DNA of 64,000 nt from assembly GCF_036226665.1 (NCBI RefSeq), contig NZ_CP109007.1:3388501-3452500 (forward strand), given 5' to 3'. Positions 55,762 to 64,000 of the stretch are shown piece after piece. Every line of letters starts with the position of its first letter. The first letter of the stretch is position 1. Source of the stretch: Streptomyces sp. NBC_00691 (GTDB lineage Bacteria > Actinomycetota > Actinomycetes > Streptomycetales > Streptomycetaceae). The notes under the pieces were generated by a model that was not told the DNA's origin, did not search any database, and was given only the letters and a program-made list of their open reading frames with translations. The position numbers and the translations under genes are program-made.

Positions 55762-56346
55762 TCAGTCCGTCGAGACCCGCTCCACGCGCGGCTCCGCGAT
55801 CGCCCGGTAGTCCTCCGCCGACAGGGCGATCGAGCGGTCGAGCCGCGCGGCGTTGAAGTAGAACTCCCGCCGCGTCAACAGATCCGGGTCCACGAGGAGT
55901 TCGAGACGCTCGTCGAAGGCGAACGGCAGGATCGTGCCGCTCGGCGAACCCGCGAGGTCCTCCGCGATCTCCGGGGAGGCGAAGGAGACGTACGTGCCGC
56001 CGTACAGCGTCTTCACGGCGTTCAGGTCGATCCGCCGGTCACCGGGGACGACGACCAGCGCGAAGCGCTTCTCCTTCTTGCCGATCTTCACCATGGCGAT
56101 GATGCATTTGGCCGCCTCGGCGGGCGTGTGTCCCCGCAGCGCGCTGACCGCCTCGGTGCCGCCCTCGTCGGCGTGCTCGATCACCCGGTAGGCGGCTCCA
56201 CGCTCGTCCAGCAGCGCGAGGAGCTTCTCGTACGTCGCGTGACCGGGCGTCGCGTCGCCGGGAGCCCGGTCGTCGGGAGCCCGGTCGGCGACGTCGTCCG
56301 GCACGGCATCGGTCACGGCGTCGGCGGTCCTGGCCTCGTCGGTCAC
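55762..56346 (-). CDS. YbaK/aminoacyl-tRNA deacylase-like protein
   Basis: 194 aa. The N-terminal 40 residues are acidic/Pro-rich, then a YbaK-type domain: YEKLLALLDERGAAYRVIEH, CIIAMVKIGKKEKR, GGTYVSFASPE, and a C-terminal REFYFNAARLD segment. GTG 56346 has AGGAGGAAG upstream. It follows the ArsR-type regulator by 26 bases (same operon). Substrate unknown. Confidence 0.84.
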   Translation of the reverse strand: MTDEARTADAVTDAVPDDVADRAPDDRAPGDATPGHATYEKLLALLDERGAAYRVIEHADEGGTEAVSALRGHTPAEAAKCIIAMVKIGKKEKRFALVVVPGDRRIDLNAVKTLYGGTYVSFASPEIAEDLAGSPSGTILPFAFDERLELLVDPDLLTRREFYFNAARLDRSIALSAEDYRAIAEPRVERVSTD

Positions 56347-56372
56347 GGGCTTCCTCCTCGGTGCGGCACGTC

Positions 56373-57425
56373 TCAAGTGGTCTCGTACGACGCAGCGTTG
56401 ACCCTACGCCGGTTGTCCAGGTGTCTGAGCAGCGCGACACCCGAGGCGTCCAGTTCGTACAGCACCCGTACGCCCGCCCGCCGCCGGCGCACCACGCCCG
56501 CGGCCACCAGGGAGGTGAGGTGCTCCGAGACGGTGCTCGGCGCGAGGCCGAGGGTCGCCGCCAGGTCCGAGGTCGTGGCCGGTGCGACGAGCCCGCGGAC
56601 CAGCCCGGCCCGGCTGCGGCCGAGCAGGATCTCCAGCCGGTCGCCGCGCGCCGGTTCGTCGGCCCCCTCGCCGGCCAGGACGGCGGCCCCCTCCGCCTGG
56701 TACGACACGGCCGTCACCCCGTTCGGGGCGAAGCCCAGGAGGGACGCCCCCCGGCCGAACACCAGGGGGACGAGGACGATGCGGGAGACCTCGGTCCGCG
56801 CCGCGGCCCTGCCCGGCGGCCCGGCGCGCAGCCGCAGGACGTCTCCACGGCGCGAGACCGCCCCGCGCAGGGTGCCGAGGAGCCGGTCCGGGCCCTGGGT
56901 CGCGAGCACCCGGGCGCGGAGCAGGATGTCGTCGTCCGTGACGGTCCGCAGGGACGTCTCGTACGGGGCGAGGGCGGCGCGCGCGTAGCGCGGGAGGAAG
57001 GCGCACAGGTCGGCGATCCGCGCCCCGGGATCCGCGTACAGGGGGCGTACCTCGGCGGGGACGCCCCCCGGGAACCACCGCGCCAGCTCCGCGCGCACCC
57101 GGGCCGGGGGCACCTCGCGGAGCGACGCGATCTCCTCCGCCAGGTCCGGCTGCCGGGCCGAGGAGGGGACGGGGAGGAGGAACGACGGCAGGGTGCCGCC
57201 GCCGGCCCGGAAGAGGTGGACGAGCCACCCGGGCAGGGTCACATCGGCCCGCGGCAGCGAACGGCGGGCCGCCCGGCCCCAGTCGGTGTACGGCCAGGGC
57301 GCGTGCCCCGGGTCGGCGGACAGCAGTCCGATGCTGCCGAAGGTCTCCCACAGCCGGCTGTTCGCGATCCGAAGGGCTCCGGCGTGGGCCCCCTGTCCGG
57401 ACGTCCTCAGCGAGATCTCGATCAC
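56373..57425 (-). CDS. ArsR-type winged-helix regulator with long N-terminal domain
   Basis: 350 aa, the winged helix being C-terminal (about 260-345: LVAPATTSDLAATLGLAPSTVSEHLTSLVAAGVVRRRR, then VLYELD). The first 250 residues are an uncharacterised domain common in actinobacterial 'DUF5937/ArsR' proteins. No metal-binding cysteines, so probably not metal-responsive. GTG 57425 has CGGGGGC ahead. Shares an operon with the YbaK-like gene downstream. Confidence 0.8.
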   Translation of the reverse strand: MIEISLRTSGQGAHAGALRIANSRLWETFGSIGLLSADPGHAPWPYTDWGRAARRSLPRADVTLPGWLVHLFRAGGGTLPSFLLPVPSSARQPDLAEEIASLREVPPARVRAELARWFPGGVPAEVRPLYADPGARIADLCAFLPRYARAALAPYETSLRTVTDDDILLRARVLATQGPDRLLGTLRGAVSRRGDVLRLRAGPPGRAAARTEVSRIVLVPLVFGRGASLLGFAPNGVTAVSYQAEGAAVLAGEGADEPARGDRLEILLGRSRAGLVRGLVAPATTSDLAATLGLAPSTVSEHLTSLVAAGVVRRRRAGVRVLYELDASGVALLRHLDNRRRVNAASYETT

Positions 57426-57627
57426 ATGCGCCCCCGTGCGCCTGGTCCACCGAGCGGTGGAGCGGGCACACGCTAGCGCTCGGGCGATCACCGGTCCGCG
57501 CCCCCGAAGTGCAGAATGTCAGGTCGCGCCGGAGGAACGGCCGGCCGTACGGACCACGTCCGCGGGCCCGGCCGGAGGCCTCACCGCGGATCGGACGGAG
57601 GCCCCACCGCGGGCCGGCCGGAGCGGT

Positions 57628-58863
57628 TCACACCGCCCCGCCCACCACCGATCCGACCGCCCTCACCAGCGCCTGGGCCCGCGGATCCGCCGTCACCGTC
57701 CTGCGCATGCCGTTCGTCACGTACCCGAAGGCGATGCCGGCGTCGGGGTCGGCGAAGCCGAGCGAGCCGCCGCGGCCCGGGTGGCCGAACGAGGACGGGC
57801 CGAGGAGCGGGGACGCCGGGCCGTGCAGCATGTGGCCGAGGCCGAAGCGGGTGCCGACCAGCAGCACCCTGTCCGCGCCCGCCGACTCCTCGGTCCGGGC
57901 GAGTGTGAGGGTGCCGGGGGTGAAGAGGCGTTCGGCGCCGTCCACGGGGCCGAGGGTGGCCGCGTAGAAGCGGGAGAGGGCCCGGGCCGTCGCCACCCCG
58001 GCGGAGCCGGGCAGTTCGGCGGTCCGGTAGACGGGGTCGTTCTCGTCGGGCTTGGGGTCGATGACCCCGAAGGCGCGCCGGGTCAGGGAGTTCGGGTCCT
58101 GGTACGCCTCGGTGACGGAGCGCTTGGGGCGGAGCTTGAGGGCGCCGCTGCCGGGCGGTTCGACCTCCTCGACGGGCCCGATGCGGCCGACCCGGTGCGC
58201 CTCCGCGGCGGGGAGGCCGATCCACAGGTCCAGGCCGAGGGGGCCGGTGATCTCCTCGGCGACCCAGCGGCCGATGGTGCGGCCGGTGACCCGGTGGACC
58301 AGGCCGGAGAGCAGCCAGCTGAAGGTGTGGGCGTGGTAGCCGTGGGCCGTGCCGGGCTCCCAGACGGGGGCCTGCGCGGCTATCGCGCGGGTCGAGGTCT
58401 CCAGGTCGACGGCCTCGGCGAGGGTGAGCGGCCGGTCCAGGACGGGCACGCCGGCCCGGTGCGCGAGCAGCTGCCGTACGGTCACGCCGTCCTTGCCCGC
58501 GGCCTTGAACTCGGGCCAGTACGCGGCGACCGGGGCGTCCAGGTCGAGCAGTCCGCGCTGGTGCAGGAGCAGGGGCACGGCCGCGGCGACGCCCTTGGTG
58601 GCCGAGCGGACGACCTGGGCGGTGTCCTCGGTCCAGGGCGCCTCGTCGGCCCCCGTCCCGCCGTCCCCGGTCCCGCCGTCCCCGGTCCCGCCGTCCCCGG
58701 TCCCGCCGTCCGCGTTCTCGGCGCCCGCCCAGAGGTCGACGACCCGGGCCCCGTCGTGGTGGACCGCGAGGGCCGCCCCGCGCTCACCGCGCTGCTCGAA
58801 GTTGCGCAGGAACGCGTCCCTGACGGGCTCCCAGCCCGCCGCCACCGTGCCCTGGACGTCCAC
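57628..58863 (-). CDS. EstB-like serine hydrolase (class C beta-lactamase fold)
   Basis: 411 aa, no signal peptide. S87-A-T-K90 (SxxK), Y176-H-A (YxN-like) and FGHPGRGGS (HxG region) fit the esterase EstB / class C family. A GGTGD repeat insert (about 53-72) interrupts the N-terminal part. GTG 58863 follows AGGAGTGGGGAC. Cytoplasmic esterase or peptidase inferred; substrate unknown. Confidence 0.87.
   Translation of the reverse strand: MDVQGTVAAGWEPVRDAFLRNFEQRGERGAALAVHHDGARVVDLWAGAENADGGTGDGGTGDGGTGDGGTGADEAPWTEDTAQVVRSATKGVAAAVPLLLHQRGLLDLDAPVAAYWPEFKAAGKDGVTVRQLLAHRAGVPVLDRPLTLAEAVDLETSTRAIAAQAPVWEPGTAHGYHAHTFSWLLSGLVHRVTGRTIGRWVAEEITGPLGLDLWIGLPAAEAHRVGRIGPVEEVEPPGSGALKLRPKRSVTEAYQDPNSLTRRAFGVIDPKPDENDPVYRTAELPGSAGVATARALSRFYAATLGPVDGAERLFTPGTLTLARTEESAGADRVLLVGTRFGLGHMLHGPASPLLGPSSFGHPGRGGSLGFADPDAGIAFGYVTNGMRRTVTADPRAQALVRAVGSVVGGAV
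58660..58718 (-). repeat. 15-base tandem repeats encoding GGTGD in the serine hydrolase
   Basis: Four near-perfect copies of a 15-base unit (CCGTCCCCGGTCCCG on the plus strand). It adds a flexible Gly/Thr/Asp loop within the hydrolase N-terminal region and may vary between strains. Confidence 0.85.
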
Positions 58864-58936
58864 GTCCCCACTCCTCGCTCGCCGATCCGACTCTCCATGG
58901 TGCAACGCGGCCGGCGAGGGGCGGATTCCGGGGGCC

Positions 58937-59710
58937 TCAGGCCACCGAGCTCGGCACGAAGCCGAACGGCAGCTCCAGACGGTGCCTGGCCATCAGCTCC
59001 TCGTCGGCGAGGATGTCGCCGGTCCGGCCGTCGGCGGCGATGACGCCCTCGCTGAGGATCACCGCGCGCGGGCAGAGCTCCAGGGCGTACGGCAGGTCGT
59101 GGGTGACCATGAGGACGGTGACGTCGAGCGAGCGGAGGATGTCGGCGAGCTCGCGGCGCGAGGCCGGGTCCAGGTTCGACGACGGCTCGTCGAGGACGAG
59201 GATCTCCGGCTCCATGGCGAGGACCGTCGCGACGGCGACCCGGCGGCGCTGCCCGAACGACAGATGGTGCGGCGGCCGGTCCGCGTACTCCGCCATCCCG
59301 ACCCGGTCCAGGGCCTTGCGCACGACGGCCTCCAGCGCGTCGCCCCGGAGGCCCGCCGCGGCCGGTCCGAAGGCCACGTCCTCCCGCACGCTCGGCATGA
59401 ACAGCTGGTCGTCGGGATCCTGGAAGACGATGCCGACCTTGCGCCGGATCTCGGCGAGGTGCTTCTTGCCGACGGGCAGCCCGGCGACGGACACACCGCC
59501 GGCGCCGCCGGTGAGGATGCCGTTGAGGTGGAGCACGAGGGTGGTCTTGCCGGCGCCGTTGGGGCCCAGGAGGGCGACCCGTTCGCCGCGCCCGACGGTC
59601 AGGTCGACGCCGAAGAGGGCCTGATGGCCGTCGGGGTACGCGTACGCCAGACCCCGCACGTCGAGGGAGGGCGCGGTCGCCGGGGGGACGGTCGTCGAGG
59701 GGGCGGTCAT
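58937..59710 (-). CDS. cbiO: Energy-coupling ATPase of Ni/Co transporter (CbiO/NikO)
   Basis: 257 aa ABC ATPase of an ECF transporter. Walker A GPNGAGKTT, Q-loop VFQDPDDQLF (typical CbiO), signature LSFGQRRR, Walker B EILVLDEPSSNLD, and H-loop VTHDL. ATG 59710 overlaps the cbiQ stop; ATG 59719 is an alternative. Third gene of the cbiMQO operon. Confidence 0.93.
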   Translation of the reverse strand: MTAPSTTVPPATAPSLDVRGLAYAYPDGHQALFGVDLTVGRGERVALLGPNGAGKTTLVLHLNGILTGGAGGVSVAGLPVGKKHLAEIRRKVGIVFQDPDDQLFMPSVREDVAFGPAAAGLRGDALEAVVRKALDRVGMAEYADRPPHHLSFGQRRRVAVATVLAMEPEILVLDEPSSNLDPASRRELADILRSLDVTVLMVTHDLPYALELCPRAVILSEGVIAADGRTGDILADEELMARHRLELPFGFVPSSVA

Positions 59711-60468
59711 AGGGTCCATCCCAGGAGGCAGATCAGAAGTGCGGTGAGCGGGAGCGCCGCCGCGTACGTCCACTGGGCGCGGGTCGCGGTCACCTCGTCG
59801 ATGACCGGCATCGTGCCCGTGTAGCCACGGCTGACCATGGCGAGGTGGACCCGCTCCCCGCGCTCGTAGGAGCGGATGAAGAGCGCGCCCGCCGACTTGG
59901 CGAGGACGCCCCAGTGGCGGACGCCCCGCGCCTCGAAGCCGCGCGAGCGGCGGGCGACGGACATGCGGCGCATCTCGTCGGTGATGACGTCGCCGTACCG
60001 GATCATGAACGAGGCGATCTGGACGAGCAGCGGGGGCAGCTTCAGGCGCTGCAGGCCGAGGAGCAGCTCGCGCAGCTCGGTGGTGGAGGCGAGGAGCACG
60101 GAGGCGGCGACGCCGAGGGTGCCCTTGGCGAGGACGTTCCAGGCGCCCCACAGGCCGGGGACGCTCAGCGTGACCCCGAGGACGGTGGTCTGCTCGCCGG
60201 GCACCACGAAGGGCATGAGCAGGGCGAAGGCGACGAACGGCACCTCGATGAGCAGCCGCTTCAGCAGGAAGCCGGCCGGGACGCGGGCCTTCGCCGCCAC
60301 GGCGGCGAGGAGCAGGGCGTAGAGGGCGAAGGCCCAGACGGCCTCGCGGGGCGTCGAGACGACGACCACGACGAAGCCGAGGACGGCGGCCAGCTTGGTG
60401 TGCGGGGGCAGCTCGTGGACCGGCGAGTGCGCGTGCCGGTAGAGCTTGTGGGCGTGCCCCGCTCCCAT
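59707..60468 (-). CDS. cbiQ: Transmembrane component of Ni/Co ECF transporter (CbiQ/NikQ)
   Basis: 253 aa, about five TM helices. Starts HKLYRHAHSPVHELPPHTK, and has the two Ala-Arg-Gly coupling motifs (VARRSRGFEARG) and YERGERVHLAMVSRGYTG that contact the ATPase. ATG 60468 with GAGGCG. Overlaps cbiO. Confidence 0.93.
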   Translation of the reverse strand: MGAGHAHKLYRHAHSPVHELPPHTKLAAVLGFVVVVVSTPREAVWAFALYALLLAAVAAKARVPAGFLLKRLLIEVPFVAFALLMPFVVPGEQTTVLGVTLSVPGLWGAWNVLAKGTLGVAASVLLASTTELRELLLGLQRLKLPPLLVQIASFMIRYGDVITDEMRRMSVARRSRGFEARGVRHWGVLAKSAGALFIRSYERGERVHLAMVSRGYTGTMPVIDEVTATRAQWTYAAALPLTALLICLLGWTL

Positions 60469-60500
60469 GTCAGACGCCTCTCGCGGCGGCGCGTCCCACG

Positions 60501-61550
60501 TCAGGCCGCCGTTTCCGCGTGCGTGGGGAGGTCCGTGCGGGTACGGCGGCGGCGGACGGTCCAGAAGGCTCCCGTGCCGACGGCGAGGGTGGCGCCCACG
60601 CCGATCGCGCCGGCGAGGCCGCCGGAGAGGCGAGCCGTCTCGATGCCCTTGACGCCGTAGTCGGCGAGCGGGGAGTCGGCGGCCGCGTGGTCCTCGACCT
60701 TGCTGTCGATGCCCTTGTCGGCGGCGACCTTCTCCAGGCCGTCGGGGCTGGCGGAGGCGTAGAAGGAGACGAAGCCGGCGAGGACGAGCGCGGTGACGAC
60801 ACCGCCGATCCACAGCTTCTTCGGGGAGCCCGCGGGGGCGGCGGGCGCGCCGGCCGGGGCCGCGTCGACCAGCTCGCCGCCGACGCGGAGCTTGAGCGGG
60901 GCGGTGAGACCGCGGGCGCCGTGGACCAGGTCGGGGCGGACGGCGATGACGGCGCCGACGGTCAGCATGGTGATGACGGCCTCGCCGACGCCGATGAGGA
61001 CGTGCACGCCGACCATGGCGGTGAGGACCTTGGAGACCGGGACGTCGGTGGTGCCGCCGAGCGCGTAGAGGGCGGTGAAGACGGCGGCCGCGGCGGGTAC
61101 GGAGACGAGCGCGGCGACGAAGGAGGCCGCGGTCACCGAGGCGCGGGTGCGCGGCAGCACGAGGACGAGGCCGCGGAAGAGCGCGTACGCGACGACGACG
61201 GTGACGACGCCCATGACCGTGATGTTCACGCCGAGCGCGGTGAGGCCGCCGTCGGCGAAGAGGATGCCCTGCATGAGCAGGACGACGGCGATGCAGAGGA
61301 CGCCGGTCCATGGTCCGACGAGGATCGCCGCGAGCGCGCCGCCGAGGAGGTGCCCGCTGGTCCCGGCGGCGACCGGGAAGTTCAGCATCTGGACGGCGAA
61401 GACGAAGGCCGCGACGAGCCCGGCGAGCGGAGCGGTCCGCTCGTCCAGTTCCCGCCGTGCCCCGCGGAGGCTCACGGCGACGGCGCCGGCGGCGACGACT
61501 CCGGCGGCGACCGATACGGGGGCGTTGATGAATCCGTCAGGTACATGCAC
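60501..61550 (-). CDS. cbiM: CbiM/NikM substrate-binding permease fused to PDGLE domain
   Basis: 349 aa. Metal-binding N-terminus VHVPDGFINAP (equivalent to MHIPDGFL, whose second His binds Ni/Co), about seven TM helices, and SGHLLGGALAAILVGPW. The C-terminal PDGLE domain (SPDGLEKVAADKGI plus helix) replaces a separate CbiN/NikN. GTG 61550 gives the correct mature N-terminus but its AGGAG lies 17 bases away; initiation may differ slightly. A farther upstream GTG (61595) would put the Nur-like box in the coding sequence. Confidence 0.92.
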   Translation of the reverse strand: MHVPDGFINAPVSVAAGVVAAGAVAVSLRGARRELDERTAPLAGLVAAFVFAVQMLNFPVAAGTSGHLLGGALAAILVGPWTGVLCIAVVLLMQGILFADGGLTALGVNITVMGVVTVVVAYALFRGLVLVLPRTRASVTAASFVAALVSVPAAAAVFTALYALGGTTDVPVSKVLTAMVGVHVLIGVGEAVITMLTVGAVIAVRPDLVHGARGLTAPLKLRVGGELVDAAPAGAPAAPAGSPKKLWIGGVVTALVLAGFVSFYASASPDGLEKVAADKGIDSKVEDHAAADSPLADYGVKGIETARLSGGLAGAIGVGATLAVGTGAFWTVRRRRTRTDLPTHAETAA

Positions 61551-61570
61551 GTACTGAATGATGAGCGCTC

Positions 61571-61587
61571 CTGCAAAGTGCTTGCAA
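61571..61587 (-). promoter_or_regulatory. Nur-box-like operator (TTGCAA-N5-TTGCAG) upstream of cbiMQO
   Basis: On the minus strand TTGCAAGCACTTTGCAG matches the consensus tTGCaa-N5-ttGCAA reported for Nur, the nickel-responsive Fur-family repressor of Streptomyces, with one base different. It lies just upstream of cbiM, suggesting nickel-repressed import, so the transporter may be NikMQO-like (inference). Confidence 0.72.
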
Positions 61588-61685
61588 GAGCGCACAGGTC
61601 ACAGAACAGCGGCGCATGGGTCGTGCGCGGGCCGGGAAGGAGTGGGACATTAGTCGATAAGAGGACAAACGGTGAGGAGCCCCCG

Positions 61686-62096
61686 ATGGCTGCCGCAGAC
61701 GATCGCGCACTCGACCACGAAGCCGCCCACCCCGTCGACCGCGACACCGACCTCGCGGTCGAGGATCACGCCCGGGGACGCATCATCAGCGACGCCCCCC
61801 TCTCCCGCCCCGTCCCCGTCGACCTCCGCTACGACCCCGGCTTCTCCCCCGCGACCGTCCGTTTCGTCTTCCCCGGCGACGTCGAGTGGTCCTTCCCCCG
61901 CGTCCTCCTGGAGACCGGTCTGCGCGCCCCGACCCGCCGCGGCGACATAGGCGTCTGGCCCTGCGGCCGCGTCCAGACGGTCGTCGAGCTCCACAAGAAC
62001 GACGGAGTGGTGACGGTCGTCCAGTTCGACACGACGGCGCTGACCCGGTTCCTGAAACACACGTACGCCGCCGGCCCGTCGATGACGACGAGCTGA
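61686..62096 (+). CDS. ssgE: SsgA-like sporulation/cell-division protein (SsgE-like)
   Basis: 136 aa, SALP family specific to morphologically complex actinomycetes: VPVDLRYDPGFSPATVRFVFPG, WSFPRVLLETGL, VWPCGRVQTVVELHKNDG, and TTALTRFLKHTY. The N-terminal about 30 residues are acidic and non-conserved. SALPs control septation and spore-wall events. SsgE assignment is from gene order as I recall for S. coelicolor near SCO3158; the family itself is clear. ATG 61686 has GAGGAG 6-7 bases ahead. Confidence 0.87.
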   Translation: MAAADDRALDHEAAHPVDRDTDLAVEDHARGRIISDAPLSRPVPVDLRYDPGFSPATVRFVFPGDVEWSFPRVLLETGLRAPTRRGDIGVWPCGRVQTVVELHKNDGVVTVVQFDTTALTRFLKHTYAAGPSMTTS

Positions 62097-62115
62097 CGGC
62101 GCACGCGAGGCGACG

Positions 62116-62158
62116 TGACCCCGGGGATCAGACCCCGGGGGCCGGGCCGCGGGGGTCA
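62116..62158. terminator. Probable bidirectional terminator between ssgE and MMPL gene
   Basis: Outer stem TGACCCC / GGGGTCA with inner C/G-rich pairing (CCCCGGGG units) in the convergent gap. Also contains a GGGGATCAGACC direct repeat. Confidence 0.6.
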
Positions 62159-62169
62159 GGCCGTGGGGA

Positions 62170-64000
62170 TCAGACCTTCACGAGGTCCGGCTTGGCGCCG
62201 GACGCCCCGTCCGCGGGCGCGTCCTTGGCGAGGCCCTCGCCCTCCACGTCCACGTTCGGAAGGATCCGGTCCAGCCACTTCGGCAGCCACCAGGCCTTGT
62301 GGCCGAGGAGCGCGAGGACGGCCGGGACGATCGCCATCCGGACCACGAAGGCGTCGAAGAGGACCGCGACGGCCAGACCGAAGCCGATCATCTTGATCAT
62401 CTGGTCCGTCATGCCGATGAATCCGGAGAAGACCGCGATCATGATCACCGCGGCGGCGGTGACCACCCGGGCGCTGTGCCGGAAGCCGGTCACGATCGCC
62501 TCGCCGGGCCGCTCTCCGTGGACGTACGCCTCACGCATACGGGTGACGAGGAAGACCTCGTAGTCCATCGCGAGACCGAAGACGACACCCACCATGAAGA
62601 TCGGCATCATCGACATGATCGGGCCGGTCTGCTCGACCCCGAAGAGGCTGCCGAGCCAGCCCCACTGGAAGACCGCGACGACCGCGCCGAGGGCCGCGAC
62701 CACCGAGAGCAGGAAGCCGAGGGCCGCCTTCAGCGGGACGAGGATCGAGCGGAAGACCACGGTCAGGAGCAGGAAGGCCAGGCCGACGACGAGGGCCAGG
62801 TAGGGCACCAGGGCGTCGTTCATCTTCTGCGAGAAGTCGATGTTCATCGCGGTGGCGCCGGTGACGAGGACGTCGTCGCCGGTGGCGTTCCGGATGTCGT
62901 GGACGAGGGTCTCGGTGGCGCCGGAGGACGGGCGGTCCTTCGGGACCACGGTGATCATCGCGGCGTCGCCGGCCTTGTTCGGGGTCGCCGGGGTGACGGC
63001 GGCCCAGCCCTCGAGGCCCTTGATGGTGGAGACCGCCCGGTCGGCGGTCGCCTTGTCGCCGTCCACGACGACGAGCAGCGGGCCGTTGAAGCCGGGGCCG
63101 AAGCCGTCCGAGAGGGCGTCGTACGCCCGGCGCTCGGTGGTGGAGGTCGGCTTGACGCCGTCGTCCGGGAGACCCATCTCCAGGGAGGCGGCGGGCAGCG
63201 CGATCGCGCCGAGGCCGAGGACACCGATCAGCAGCACCATGACGGGGCGGCGGATGACGAAGCGGGCCCAGCGGGTGCCGCCGTTCGGCTTCTCGTTCTT
63301 CGCGCTCCCGACGGTGCCGGCCTTGGCGGCCTTGCGCTGCTTGCGGCCGATGACCTTGTCGCCGGCGAAGCCGAGCAGCGCGGGGATCAGGGTGAGCGCG
63401 ATGAGTACGGCGATCACGACCGTGCCGGCGGCGGCGAAGCCCATCTTCGTCAGCATCGGGATGTTGACGACGGCCAGGCCGACCAGGGCGATGACGACGG
63501 TGAGTCCGGCGAAGACGACGGCGGAGCCCGCCGTGCCGACGGCGCGGCCCGCGGCATCCTCCTTCTCGCGGCCCTCGGCCAGCTCCGCGCGGTAGCGGGA
63601 GACGATGAAGAGGGCGTAGTCGATGCCGACCGCGAGGCCGATCATCATCGCGAGGGTGGAGGTGGTGGAGCCGAGGTCGAGGACGCTGGCGAGCGCGGTG
63701 ATCGAGGAGACGCCGATGCCGACGCCGATGATCGCCGTGAGCAGCGGAAGTCCGGCCGCGACGAGCGAACCGAAGGTCAGGACCAGGACGATGCCGGCGA
63801 TGACGACGCCGACGATCTCGCCCGAGCCGGTCTCCGGCATGGTCTGGAGGGCGTCACCGCCGACCTCGACGGTCAGACCCTTGCCCTGCGCGTTGTGTCC
63901 GGCCTGGGTCAGCGCCTCGCGCGTCTCGTCGGTCAGCTCCATCGCGTTGACCTTGTAGGCGACGGAGACGTAGGCGGTGGAGCCGTTCTGGGAGACGGCC
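62170..64000 (-). CDS. MMPL/RND-family membrane transporter (N-terminus outside window)
   Basis: About 610 C-terminal residues of a large MMPL exporter. Two sets of TM helices: first GIDYALFIVSRYRAEL (conserved TM4-5 region), second VVFGLAMDYEVFLVTRMREAY, each with the GxxxDY-type motif implicated in proton transfer. Between them is an extracytoplasmic domain. The family exports lipids, siderophores or drugs. It continues beyond base 64000. Confidence 0.9.
   Translation of the reverse strand, partial: AVSQNGSTAYVSVAYKVNAMELTDETREALTQAGHNAQGKGLTVEVGGDALQTMPETGSGEIVGVVIAGIVLVLTFGSLVAAGLPLLTAIIGVGIGVSSITALASVLDLGSTTSTLAMMIGLAVGIDYALFIVSRYRAELAEGREKEDAAGRAVGTAGSAVVFAGLTVVIALVGLAVVNIPMLTKMGFAAAGTVVIAVLIALTLIPALLGFAGDKVIGRKQRKAAKAGTVGSAKNEKPNGGTRWARFVIRRPVMVLLIGVLGLGAIALPAASLEMGLPDDGVKPTSTTERRAYDALSDGFGPGFNGPLLVVVDGDKATADRAVSTIKGLEGWAAVTPATPNKAGDAAMITVVPKDRPSSGATETLVHDIRNATGDDVLVTGATAMNIDFSQKMNDALVPYLALVVGLAFLLLTVVFRSILVPLKAALGFLLSVVAALGAVVAVFQWGWLGSLFGVEQTGPIMSMMPIFMVGVVFGLAMDYEVFLVTRMREAYVHGERPGEAIVTGFRHSARVVTAAAVIMIAVFSGFIGMTDQMIKMIGFGLAVAVLFDAFVVRMAIVPAVLALLGHKAWWLPKWLDRILPNVDVEGEGLAKDAPADGASGAKPDLVKV

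Noticed and set aside
61551..61685. Cobalamin riboswitch upstream of cbiM
   Set aside because: The gap is too short and lacks the B12-box; the Nur-like dyad explains it better.

Overview
The window is high-GC actinobacterial chromosome, almost certainly a Streptomyces. Evidence: very strong G/C bias at third codon positions, frequent GTG and some TTG starts, an SsgA-like sporulation/division protein, the tam/tamR pair, a galTEK operon, a LAxTG surface protein, and a block tRNA-Gln - glmU - prs - rplY - pth - ppc - desaturase - galTEK - ispE/ksgA/rpfB/tatD/rsmI/pmt that I recall as core-chromosome order in Streptomyces. I see no integrase, transposase, prophage or CRISPR array, and no large secondary-metabolite cluster.

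Layout. (1) 1-7320: a MacB/FtsX-type ABC exporter (partial), a secreted I36/FG-GAP protein, an alpha/beta hydrolase, a 14-TM-type MFS exporter, a VOC protein and a long coiled-coil DivIVA-like protein. (2) 7479-12385: the most unusual region. Two divergent gene pairs carry polymorphic-toxin-type nucleic-acid-modifying domains and SUKH immunity domains. One side has an 871-aa Imm35-like/Pro-rich/deaminase/SUKH-4 fusion and a WHH-nuclease/SUKH fusion. The other has a YwqJ-type deaminase and a SUKH-3 protein. An orphan histidine kinase overlaps its 3' end. (3) 13795-14753: a double-HTH plus LAGLIDADG-like gene beside tRNA-Gln(TTG). (4) 14864-25137: UDP-GlcNAc, PRPP, ribosome and translation functions, a surface protein, PEP carboxylase, and a desaturase-TetR operon. 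(5) 25335-29020: two tandem secreted FG-GAP paralogs with TTG starts and duplicated leaders. (6) 29055-37598: tam/tamR, two LuxR response regulators (one with a degenerate receiver), galTEK, and the first of two Pro/Tyr-rich membrane-anchored beta-propeller paralogs.

(7) 37612-48972: the second propeller paralog, an ABC-F protein, ispE, ksgA, rpfB, tatD, a zinc-ribbon protein, rsmI and a protein O-mannosyltransferase. (8) 49156-64000: a class-A-like serine hydrolase, a penicillin-binding protein, two YbaK-type editing proteins, EamA and LysE exporters, an SDR, an ArsR-type regulator, an EstB-like hydrolase, a cbiMQO nickel/cobalt importer behind a Nur-box-like site, an SsgE-like protein, and a partial MMPL exporter.

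Housekeeping genes are compact, with many 4-bp ATGA/GTGA stop-start overlaps (ABC pair, galTEK, ksgA-ispE, desaturase-tetR, ybaK-eamA, cbiQ-cbiO), which implies translational coupling. Strong hairpin terminators mark several transcription-unit ends. Functions are assigned by motif and family recognition from translated sequence; no database search was run.
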